This document shows, in pieces, positions 1 through 7,500 of a stretch of DNA of 8,225 bases. The DNA lies in NCBI GenBank assembly GCA_964437215.1, contig CAYTFZ010000107.1:1-8225 (forward strand), in the 5' to 3' direction. The stretch is from JAAYAN01 sp964437215 (GTDB lineage Bacteria; Bacteroidota; Ignavibacteria; Ignavibacteriales; Melioribacteraceae). The notes under the pieces are model-generated. The model was given only the letters and a program-made list of their open reading frames with translations. It was not told the DNA's origin and did not search any database. How positions within the stretch are numbered: position 1 is the stretch's first letter; every line of letters starts with the position of its first letter. The translations under genes and the position numbers were made by a program.

Positions 1-63
1 TGCTGTCGGCTGGCGAAATTTAAATAGCTGAGTAATATAGTCTAAATTACCAGTTTTTTATTT

Positions 64-1581
64 TTATCCTTTAAACTTCTTAGCATTAATATTGTATTTC
101 TTAATTCTTAAACCGAGTATTCGTTCGGTAAGTCCCAAGTCTTTAGCAGCTTCCGAAATATTTCCCTTGGTTAGCTTTAATGCTTCATTAATCATTTCTA
201 TTTCAATACTTTCAAGTTTCTGATTAAGCGAGCCCTTAAAATGCGTATTGCTTGATTGAATTGTTTGTAAACTTGGCGGAAGATGATATGAGTGAATTAC
301 ATCATCGTCAGTTAAAATTACGGCACGTTCAATGCAGTTTTCCAGTTCGCGCACGTTTCCGGGCCAGTGATAACTCATAAGCATATCAATAGCCGGGGTT
401 GTAATCCGTTTAACATTTTTTCCATTTAAATTGGAATATTTATTAATGAAATAATCTGCCAGCAAAAGAATATCAGTTTTGCGCTCGCGTAAAGGCGGAA
501 TTGTTACTGGAAAAACGTTTAGCCGGTAATAAAGATCTTCACGGAATTTTCCTTTCTGAATTTCATCTAATAAATTTCTGTTTGTCGCCGCAACAATTCT
601 AATATTTGTTTTAATTGTTACAGTACCGCCTACTCTTTCAAATTCCCTTTCCTGAAGGATACGTAAAAGCTTTGTTTGTACAGAGGGAGTAAGCTCACCA
701 ATTTCATCAAGAAAAATTGTGCCTCCTTCAGCTTGCTCAAATCTTCCAATACGGGTTGAAACTGCGTTTGTGAAGGAACCTTTTTCATGTCCGAAAAGTT
801 CGCTTTCAATTATCGATTCGGGTAAAGCGGCACAGTTAAATTTGATAAACGGCTTTCCGGCTCTTTCGCTGTTGTAATGAATTGCGTGCGCTATCATTTC
901 CTTTCCCACGCCGCTTTCACCAAGAATTAGGGCAGTAGTATTTGTTTTGGAAATTTTATCAACCAAACTATAAACCTGCTTCATCACTTTCGAATTTCCG
1001 ATAATATTGGAAGGTCGGAATTGCTGTTTAAGACTTTCCTGCAATCTTTTATTTTCCATTTCAAGCTGAGGTCTTTCTTCGTGATCAATCTGATGAAGCC
1101 TTACAGCTTGGGCAATAACTGTTGCAACTATTGTTAAAAAGGCAATGTCATTTTCAAGATTGTTATTCTTAATTATTGTTTTATCGGAACAAAGCGCGCC
1201 GATTACTTCGTTTTCGGTTTTAATGGGAACACAAATGAATGAAAGGTCTTCCTTCTTTTCATTTCTGCGCGCTCCAGTTTTGTCCAAAAACAGCGGCTCT
1301 TCCGAAATTCTCGGCACAATAAAGGGTTCTCCGCTTTCTATTACCAGCCCCACAATTCCTTCGCCAAGTTTATATCTTCCTTTTTCAAGTTCCTGATCTG
1401 TTAATCCCCAAGCGGTTTCGATAAATATTTCTTGAGTTTTCCTGTTTAATATGGTAATCATACTTTTGTTCATACCATAGGATTCAACGAGAAGACGCGG
1501 CACAAGCTGCAGAACTTTCTTAATTTCGAAATACTGTGTTAAAGTGTTACATATTTTTAATAATAAAGATAATTCGCTCAT
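64..1581 (-). CDS. NifA-type sigma-54-dependent transcriptional activator (GAF / AAA+ / Fis HTH)
   Basis: Cytoplasmic enhancer-binding protein (505 aa) that would use ATP hydrolysis to remodel sigma-54 RNA polymerase at -24/-12 promoters. Residues about 1-165 form a GAF sensor domain with the NifA-like stretches KLGEGIVG (71-78) and SFICVPI (114-120). The AAA+ domain (about 192-425) shows Walker A GESGVGKE (221-228), Walker B TIFLDE (288-293), sensor I AATN (331-334), arginine-finger region FREDLYYR (346-353) and WPGNVREL (406-413). A Fis-type HTH lies at about 473-497 (GNISEAAKDLG..LGLRIKKY). The sigma-54 contact loop, normally GAFTGA, reads GSFTNA (268-273). The linker before the HTH has no cysteine, so the CxxxxC oxygen-sensing element of alphaproteobacterial NifA is absent. 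The ATG fits the start of the GAF fold, but no SD is visible before it (CCTTTTATTATTATT). No receiver domain and no nif genes are present, so the family call is firm but a role in nitrogen fixation is unproven. Confidence 0.93.
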   Translation of the reverse strand: MSELSLLLKICNTLTQYFEIKKVLQLVPRLLVESYGMNKSMITILNRKTQEIFIETAWGLTDQELEKGRYKLGEGIVGLVIESGEPFIVPRISEEPLFLDKTGARRNEKKEDLSFICVPIKTENEVIGALCSDKTIIKNNNLENDIAFLTIVATVIAQAVRLHQIDHEERPQLEMENKRLQESLKQQFRPSNIIGNSKVMKQVYSLVDKISKTNTTALILGESGVGKEMIAHAIHYNSERAGKPFIKFNCAALPESIIESELFGHEKGSFTNAVSTRIGRFEQAEGGTIFLDEIGELTPSVQTKLLRILQEREFERVGGTVTIKTNIRIVAATNRNLLDEIQKGKFREDLYYRLNVFPVTIPPLRERKTDILLLADYFINKYSNLNGKNVKRITTPAIDMLMSYHWPGNVRELENCIERAVILTDDDVIHSYHLPPSLQTIQSSNTHFKGSLNQKLESIEIEMINEALKLTKGNISEAAKDLGLTERILGLRIKKYNINAKKFKG

Positions 1582-1989
1582 AATAATAATAAAAGGAAAG
1601 TGATGTAAACAAATACAGCATAATAATTAGTTATAAAATCAAAAAAAACTAAAAAAATAATATGATAGGTCTAAAAATACTAAATAAATAAAATTTTGCA
1701 AGAAATGTTTTTATATTGATTTATTCCGTCTGCGCCATTTTCTATCAGGTTTGGTTGATGTTGAAATTTAACCCTACTTTATAGGTTATTACTATTTGAA
1801 TGAATTTGAAAGAATAACAATTTGGTTTTTTTAAAATCACAAACTCAATTTATATAATAAGTAAACGTGTTTTTTTTCTATTATTTAGTTAATTTATTAC
1901 TTGTGAAGAAATTATTATTCGAAGAAGTATAAGTCTTGATTAAAGTTATATTTTATCTGAATATATAGTAGCAGTATAAACCAAATATT
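1582..1989. other. Divergent AT-rich intergenic spacer (408 nt)
   Basis: This non-coding spacer separates the minus-strand sigma-54 activator from the plus-strand acetyltransferase, so it should hold both promoters. It is very AT-rich with A- and T-tracts (for example 1641-1657 and 1870-1878). I could not find a GG-N10-GC sigma-54 element. The best minus-strand sigma-70-like candidate is TTGCAA (1696-1701) with a 16-nt gap to TATTTT (1679-1674), which is weak. On the plus strand TTGATT (1936-1941) lies before an ATATAT-rich stretch, also weak. A 6-bp inverted repeat, GTTATT (1785-1790) and AATAAC (1813-1818), flanks two copies of TTTGAA. I see no RNA gene or ORF that I would defend. Confidence 0.5.
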
Positions 1990-2808
1990 ATGAAAATAAT
2001 ACCAGAAATTCGCAGTTACTGCAAAGAAGATCAAATATATATTTCCAGTATGTTCCCGGCTGATTGGAAATTTAATTTTGATGATTTTATTGCTTTGCAT
2101 TCGGGCAGGAATTATTTCAAAGGTTATACAGTTATTCTCGATGCTGTACCTGTCGGTTACGGAGGATTGATGATTTTCGGAGAAACTGCGTGGTTGGGAA
2201 ATATTGTAATCCACCCGGAATGCCGAATAAAAGGATTCGGCACATTGCTTACAAAACATTTGCTGGATGAAGGATTAAAGAGCGGAGTAAGATCTTTTAC
2301 TTTAATTGCTACTAAATTGGGTGAACCGGTTTACAGAAAGTTCGGGTTTGAAAGTGTTCTTATGTACGAATTTTACCGTCCAGGAGAGAATGCCAAAACC
2401 CCTGAGTTCGAAATTCCGATGACCGATGCCGGAAAAGAACATTTAGAAGCAATTGCCGGTATCGATTTTGAGGTTATGGGCGAAAACAGAAAAGAACTTT
2501 TAGAAAACTGTTTCAACGGAACAAAAATTATAGCCGACAGTAATATCCGGATTAAAGGATTTTATCTTAAAAACTTAGGAAACGGATTGATAATTGCGCG
2601 GGATAAAAAAGCCGGATGCGAATTTTTAAAAATTCCGGTTATTGAAAAAAGGAATATAGTTATTAATGAAAAAAATAAATCCGCTGCCGATTTTTTAATA
2701 TCCTGCGGTTACGAAAAATATCTCGAAGCCCCGCGAATGCTGCTGGGTGAAAATTTTAATTGGAAACCTGAATTTATTTTCAGCCGCGGCGCAGGTTTCT
2801 GCGGTTAA
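1990..2808 (+). CDS. Two-domain GNAT-family N-acetyltransferase
   Basis: Cytoplasmic acetyl-CoA-dependent N-acetyltransferase of 272 aa. Its substrate cannot be read from the sequence. The N-terminal GNAT domain (about 1-130) has motif A as IVIHP (72-76) followed by the pyrophosphate-binding loop RIKGFG (79-84), and motif B as LGEPVYRKFGF (110-120). The C-terminal half (about 140-272) resembles the degenerate second GNAT-like domain of the YitH class, with the late CGY...PRMLLG pattern (239-253). Total length is usual for that two-domain architecture (about 280 aa). The start is the first ATG after an in-frame TAG at 1969-1971; no clear SD precedes it. It leads a possible three-gene transcript with two MBL-fold genes, with 93 nt to the next start. 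An aminoglycoside-type resistance role is tempting beside a beta-lactamase, but nothing in the protein supports it specifically. Confidence 0.88.
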   Translation: MKIIPEIRSYCKEDQIYISSMFPADWKFNFDDFIALHSGRNYFKGYTVILDAVPVGYGGLMIFGETAWLGNIVIHPECRIKGFGTLLTKHLLDEGLKSGVRSFTLIATKLGEPVYRKFGFESVLMYEFYRPGENAKTPEFEIPMTDAGKEHLEAIAGIDFEVMGENRKELLENCFNGTKIIADSNIRIKGFYLKNLGNGLIIARDKKAGCEFLKIPVIEKRNIVINEKNKSAADFLISCGYEKYLEAPRMLLGENFNWKPEFIFSRGAGFCG

Positions 2809-2846
2809 TCTTAATAATGATAATCCTAAGCCTGATTTGATACATT

Positions 2847-2870
2847 AAATTAAATATGACGGTTTAATTT
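2847..2870. repeat. Perfect 8-bp inverted repeat AAATTAAA / TTTAATTT
   Basis: Arms 2847-2854 and 2863-2870 are exact reverse complements around an 8-nt centre. The repeat sits in the 93-nt gap between the acetyltransferase and the first MBL gene, about 31 nt before the ATG. The arms are pure A/T, so chance is a serious alternative. No T-run follows, which argues against an intrinsic terminator. An operator or an mRNA hairpin is possible. Confidence 0.25.
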
Positions 2871-2890
2871 GAAAATATTAACAAAAACAG

Positions 2891-2895
2891 AAGGA
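2891..2895 (+). promoter_or_regulatory. Ribosome binding site (AAGGA) that fixes the start of the first MBL gene
   Basis: AAGGA lies 6 nt before the ATG at 2902. It supports this ATG over an in-frame TTG at 2869, which has no SD and would place a charged, non-signal stretch in front of the hydrophobic signal peptide. Confidence 0.7.
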
Positions 2896-2901
2896 CTGAA
2901 T

Positions 2902-3633
2902 ATGAAAGAAATATCAATATTTTTTATATTGTTTTTAGTAACCATTACAATGAATGCTCAAAATACATTTGAAAAAGATACAATTAACACGGAAAAAGGC
3001 AAACTTATAATTACATTTATCGGGCACGGAACGCTTATTATTGAAGCCGAAAATAAAACTATCCATATTGATCCTGTAGGAATGTATGCCGATTACAGCA
3101 AACTGCCCAAGGCCGATATAATACTGTTAACTCATCATCACGGCGATCATTTTGATTCTGCCGCAATTAATAAGATATTAAAAAACGGGACAAGGATTAT
3201 AGGAACGAAAATATGCTCCGAAAACTATCCGAATATTTCAGCTCTTGTAAACGGTGATATTGAAATGTTTTCCGATTTTTTAATTGAAGCGGTTCCCGCA
3301 TACAATATTATGCATAAAAGGGACGACGGAAATCCGTTCCATCCAAAAGGAGAGGGTAACGGATATGTTATTAATGTCAGCGGAAAAAGAATATATATTG
3401 CCGGCGATACAGAAAACGTGCCTGAAATGAAAAATCTCAATAAAATTGATATAGCATTTTTACCGATGAATCTGCCTTATACAATGACGCCCGAAATGGT
3501 TGCAAACGCAGTGGAAATGTTTAATCCTAAAATCCTTTATCCTTATCATTTTGGTAAAACTGATGTAAACATATTAATTGAGTTGCTGAAAAATAAAAAT
3601 GAGTGCGAAGTAAGAATAAGAAAAATGGAATAA
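2902..3633 (+). CDS. Exported MBL-fold metal-dependent hydrolase (UlaG / Lactamase_B_3-like)
   Basis: Metallo-beta-lactamase-fold hydrolase of 243 aa, probably periplasmic, substrate unknown. A signal peptide covers about residues 1-20 (Lys2, then the core ISIFFILFLVTITM, with cleavage near NAQ/NT). The fold starts with FIGHGTLIIEAE (39-50) and the metal motif HHHGDH (78-83, giving the HxHxDH ligands H78, H80, D82 and H83). Later come AGDT (167-170, with bridging D169) and PYHFG (214-218, H216). The third zinc histidine is probably H138 or H147, in a segment with HPKGEGNGYV. This pattern belongs to the small UlaG/YtkL-like hydrolases, not to true beta-lactamases. The ATG at 2902 is preferred over the TTG at 2869 because of its SD and signal peptide. 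It lies between the acetyltransferase and the B1 beta-lactamase on the same strand. The two MBL-fold genes are not close paralogues, having different motif spacing and different ligands. Confidence 0.88.
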   Translation: MKEISIFFILFLVTITMNAQNTFEKDTINTEKGKLIITFIGHGTLIIEAENKTIHIDPVGMYADYSKLPKADIILLTHHHGDHFDSAAINKILKNGTRIIGTKICSENYPNISALVNGDIEMFSDFLIEAVPAYNIMHKRDDGNPFHPKGEGNGYVINVSGKRIYIAGDTENVPEMKNLNKIDIAFLPMNLPYTMTPEMVANAVEMFNPKILYPYHFGKTDVNILIELLKNKNECEVRIRKME

Positions 3634-3643
3634 TGTTTTTAAT

Positions 3644-3664
3644 AGATAACCATCTGAGTTATTT
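3644..3664 (+). other. Small hairpin followed by T-rich DNA between the two MBL genes
   Basis: AGATAAC (3644-3650) can pair with GTTATTT (3658-3664) as seven pairs including one G-U, around a 7-nt loop. A T-rich but interrupted stretch follows. It could be a weak or leaky terminator between the two MBL genes, or chance in AT-rich DNA. Confidence 0.2.
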
Positions 3665-3688
3665 TATTTATTTCGGTTAATTTTAATT

Positions 3689-3692
3689 GGAG
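3689..3692 (+). promoter_or_regulatory. Ribosome binding site (GGAG) of the B1 beta-lactamase gene
   Basis: GGAG with an 8-nt spacer before the ATG at 3701. The signal peptide beginning at that ATG agrees with the start. Confidence 0.65.
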
Positions 3693-3700
3693 AAAATTTT

Positions 3701-4450
3701 ATGTCTGCCATAGCAAGAATTTTTGTTTTATCCGTTTTGTTTTTACCGGTTTTTATTTCGGGGCAAGGGCAAATTATAAACATTTCTCCCGATATTCAGC
3801 TTATTCATCTAAATGATTCTGTTTATATTCATACTTCTTGGATTCAGCTTCCGGAGTTTGGCAGATTTCCTTCCAACGGAATGATAGTTATTAAAAACGG
3901 AAAAGCCGTAATGGTTGATACGCCGAACAATAACGAACAGACAGAACAGCTTGCGATTTTTCTTTCCGATTCGATGAACATTAAAATTGAAACGGTTATT
4001 GTATGCCATTACCACATCGATAATCTCGGCGGACTTGAATATCTTCACAGTCAAGGGGTAAATTCTGTATCGCTTGATCTTACAAAGCTAAAATGCACAG
4101 AGTTAAATCTGCCGCTTCCAAAGCTGGTTTTCGAAAATTCGCTGGATATTAATTTTTACGGAAGGGAAATACAATGCCGTTTTTTTGGCGGCGGACACAC
4201 GTACGATAATATTGTTGTAAACCTTCCGCAGGAAAAAATACTTTTTGGCGGCTGCCTTATTAAAAGTATAAATTCAACAAATCTCGGTAATCTTGCCGAT
4301 GCAGTAGTTGATGAATGGGATTCAACAGTTGAAACACTTATGAACGAAATACCCGGTGCCGAAACAGTTATTCCCGGTCACGGAAATTACGGAGGAAGGG
4401 AGCTGCTCGATAATACCTTAAAGCTTGTTAAGGAATTTAAGCAGAAATAA
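3701..4450 (+). CDS. Subclass B1 metallo-beta-lactamase (CcrA-like), exported
   Basis: Periplasmic di-zinc beta-lactamase of 249 aa, expected to open the beta-lactam ring of penicillins, cephalosporins and carbapenems. The signal peptide is about 1-22 (core IFVLSVLFLPVFISG). There is no lipobox cysteine. All six B1 ligands are present with B1 spacing: Zn1 H103, H105 and H166 (BBL 116, 118, 196); Zn2 D107, C185 and H227 (BBL 120, 221, 263). Substrate-binding K188 (BBL 224, in GGCLIKS) and N197 (BBL 233, in LGNLADA) are also kept. Segments FPSNGMIVI (56-64), GGGHTYDNIVV (163-173), LFGGC (181-185) and PGHGNYGG (225-232) closely resemble Bacteroides CcrA as I remember it. H-to-C spacing (19) and C-to-H spacing (42) match as well. 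The metal motif HYHIDN is unusual at BBL 119 (Ile) and 121 (Asn). The start has a good SD. No mobile-element genes flank it, so it looks like a resident chromosomal gene. Confidence 0.93.
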   Translation: MSAIARIFVLSVLFLPVFISGQGQIINISPDIQLIHLNDSVYIHTSWIQLPEFGRFPSNGMIVIKNGKAVMVDTPNNNEQTEQLAIFLSDSMNIKIETVIVCHYHIDNLGGLEYLHSQGVNSVSLDLTKLKCTELNLPLPKLVFENSLDINFYGREIQCRFFGGGHTYDNIVVNLPQEKILFGGCLIKSINSTNLGNLADAVVDEWDSTVETLMNEIPGAETVIPGHGNYGGRELLDNTLKLVKEFKQK

Positions 4451-4472
4451 TAAGTGTTAAATATTAAAGCTT

Positions 4473-4501
4473 CCCTTACTGATTATTGTTGATTAGTAGG
4501 G
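4473..4501 (+). terminator. Possible terminator hairpin after the B1 beta-lactamase gene
   Basis: Starting 22 nt past the stop, CCCTTACT (4473-4480) pairs with AGTAGGG (4495-4501) with one bulged T. The stem can extend inward through GATT/GATT with G-U pairs, to about 11 pairs and a 6-nt loop. The trailing DNA is AT-rich but has no proper U-tract, so termination would be weak or factor-assisted. Confidence 0.35.
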
Positions 4502-4515
4502 TAATTAATTGTTAG

Positions 4516-4536
4516 TTTGTTAATGCTTTTAACAAA
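4516..4536. promoter_or_regulatory. Perfect 8-bp dyad TTTGTTAA-N5-TTAACAAA, possible operator
   Basis: Arms 4516-4523 and 4529-4536 are exact reverse complements with a 5-nt centre, 58 nt before the kinase start. Size and position suit a dimeric repressor or activator site in the kinase promoter region. The same sequence could form an RNA hairpin. No binding family is recognised. Confidence 0.3.
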
Positions 4537-4594
4537 GAGTTTGAATAGGTTAGATTGACTTGGAAAATCTGATAAGTTACAGAGAAATTGTATA

Positions 4595-7500
4595 ATGAAA
4601 ATAATTCGGAAATTTAAGGACTTAACTATTAAACGACTGACTGCAGAATCTTCCTCGCCTAAACTTGTTTTACGCCGGCTGTTGCCTTTTCTTACAATCC
4701 TTTACTTAGCGCTGTTTGCCGGAGCAGCTTTTCTACTTTGGCAGCAATATTCCGAGAGATTATCAGAAAGAACATCAATTGTTAGCGGCGAAGTTGTACA
4801 GGATTTTAAGAACGCCTTGGAACAACAAGCACAAGGTCTTATTATGACTGCGCAATCCATAAGTCAGAATAAAGAAATGATTGAAGCGTTAAGAACAGGA
4901 GATAGGGAACGTCTTATATCCGACTGGATGGATTTATTTCAAACATTATACAAAGAACAATCACTAACTACTCTTATTTTTGTTGATACAAACCGGATTT
5001 CTATGCTTCGGTTACGCAGACCGGAATTATACGGGGATAAAGTAAATTTTTATGCTGCTCTGGAAGCTGAACGCACACTTAAACCATCTTATGGAATTGA
5101 ATTAGGACCGCAGCAAATATTGGCGCTCCGGCTTGTTTATCCGGTTTTAAATAATAAGCGGCTGGTTGGCTATATACTGCTTGGTAAGGAGATTGAAGAT
5201 GTTTTGAAATTGGTTCAAGCCAAAGATGGAATTCAAATTGCTGTAAGTATAAAAAAAGATTTAATTAACCGTGAGGCTTGGGAAGATGGTATGCGCCAAC
5301 TGGGTCGCGATACAAGATGGGATCGATTTCCTAACAATGTAATAATTTATTCTTCACAAGGACGTCTGCCTGATGCTTTTGAACATCTCGTAAACCACAA
5401 CATTTTAAATGAAAGAAATATTGATTGGGATGTAGATAATAATGGCAGGAATTGGCGTGTTATGATATCGCCAATTGACGATGTTGCAGGAAACCAGGTT
5501 GGTGAACTCATAATTATGAATGACTTTACCAACTTAAAAACCAGATTCAATCAGGATTTAATTATCAGTGGTATTACAGGCGCACTTCTACTTGCAGCAT
5601 TGCTTGGATTAACTTATTTAATGCTGCGCCGGACAGATGCGAGAATACTTGCTCAACAAGAGAATATTGCAAAATTTACCTCGTTACTATCTGCTACGCT
5701 CGAATCGACTGCGGATGGTTTGCTGGTAATAAATATTGACGGCATCAGCGCGCTTTATAACCAGCGGTTTATTGATCTTTGGCAGATTCCGCAAAATATT
5801 TTAAAAGACAATATTAAAAATGCCTTGCTTCATTATATTACTGCTCAAACAGCAAACCCCGAAGAATTCCAGGCAAAAGTTAAAGAACTGGAAAAAACAC
5901 CGGAATCTTCAAGCATTGAAACGCTGTATCTTACTGATGGCAGAGTGTTTGAATTATATTCACAACCGCAACGGCAGGATGAGAAGATTATCGGCAGGGT
6001 GTGGAGTTTTAGAGATATTACAGATCGCAAAAAAGCTGAACAGGAACTTCGTATTGCAAAAGAAAAAGCTGAAGCTGCCAGCAAAGCAAAATCCGAATTC
6101 CTTGCAAATATGAGTCACGAAATACGTACGCCACTTAACGGCGTAATCGGTTTTACCGACTTGTTAAAAGGAACGCAACTTTCCCCGGTACAACAGCAAT
6201 ATGTTAATAACGCTAATGTTTCGGGACATACCCTGCTTGGCATTATCAACGATATTCTCGATTTTTCAAAGATAGAAGCAGGGATGCTTAATTTGGAAAT
6301 GATTAAAACCGATATGGTTGAACTGCTCGAAAATTGTATGGACATTGTGAATTTTGGAGCGGATAAAAAAAATCTTGAACTGCTTTTACATATTGATAAC
6401 AGTATGCCGCGCTTCGCCGTAACTGATCCGATCAGACTAAAACAAATACTTTCAAACCTTTTAAGCAACGCCGTAAAGTTTACTGAAAAAGGCGAAGTGG
6501 AACTTAAAGTTGATTATAAAAGTCTTGATGACGGGAAAGGGAAATTCACTTTCTTTGTACGCGATACAGGAATTGGTATCACAGAAGAGCAAAAAGGAAG
6601 ATTATTCAAGGCATTTTCACAGGCAGATAGTTCCACAACCCGTAAATTCGGGGGAACCGGATTAGGTTTGATTATATCTGAACTCATTGCCAAAGAAATG
6701 GGCGGCAAGATACAGATTAAAACTAAACAGGGTGAAGGAACCACGTTTTATTTTGATATTATTACAGATACCGAAGACGGTGAAAAGCTCGATAAATCTT
6801 CCATCAATAAGATTAAACGATGTTTGATAATTGATGATAATGCCAACAACCGGCTAATTCTTGAAGGTATGCTGGATATGTGGAAAATTTCTTATGAATC
6901 CTGTAACGATGGATTGACTGCATTAAAGCTGCTTGGCGAATCCAGCCCATTCGATATTGTAATTTGCGATTACAATATGCCTTATTTGGACGGGCTGGAA
7001 ACTATCCGTATGATCCGGGAAAAGCTGAAACTAAGTCCGCAAAAATTGCCTGTTATTTTACTGCATTCATCAACCGATGACGCTGAGATGCATAAAAAAT
7101 GCGATGAAATCGGTGTCCGGTTCAAACTGACAAAACCGGTTAAAAGCGCAGATCTGTTTTCGTATTTATCCCAGATTTACGAACGCGAACAAGATAATAA
7201 ATCTCAATCAAATTCGAGTAAATCCAAAGTAAAAAGACTTTGTTTTGATAGTAAATTCAAGGTTCTGATTGCTGAAGATGTTCCGATGAATATGATTATG
7301 ATAAGGGCAATGCTTAGCCAAATGCTGCCAAATGCCGAGTTTTTTGAAGCCGTTGATGGTTTTCAAGCAGTTGAACAATTTTCTAAAACTGCTTTGGATT
7401 TGATATTTATGGATGTGCAGATGCCTGAAATGGATGGATTGGAAGCAACCATAAAAATTCGTTCGTTGGAAAAGTATTCTGATAAACATATACCTATTGT

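Noticed and set aside
1915..2259. Minus-strand 114-codon reading frame overlapping the start of the acetyltransferase.
   Set aside because: It is antisense to a clear GNAT domain, has low-complexity aromatic-rich translation and no recognisable motif.
2869..2901. TTG start that would add 11 residues to the first MBL-fold protein.
   Set aside because: The ATG at 2902 has an AAGGA site at proper distance and begins a clean signal peptide; the TTG has neither.
4555..4583. TTGACT with a 17-nt spacer to TACAGA as a sigma-70 promoter for the kinase.
   Set aside because: The -10 match is poor, and the transcript would start almost at the start codon, leaving no room for a ribosome site.
5157..5184. 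TTGGCTATATACTGCTT, resembling a sigma-54 -24/-12 promoter.
   Set aside because: GG-to-GC spacing is 9 nt instead of 10 and it lies inside the kinase coding sequence.
5820..6113. Plus-strand 97-codon frame inside the kinase PAS region.
   Set aside because: It is a frame-shifted shadow of the kinase; the main frame carries uninterrupted PAS and HisKA motifs.
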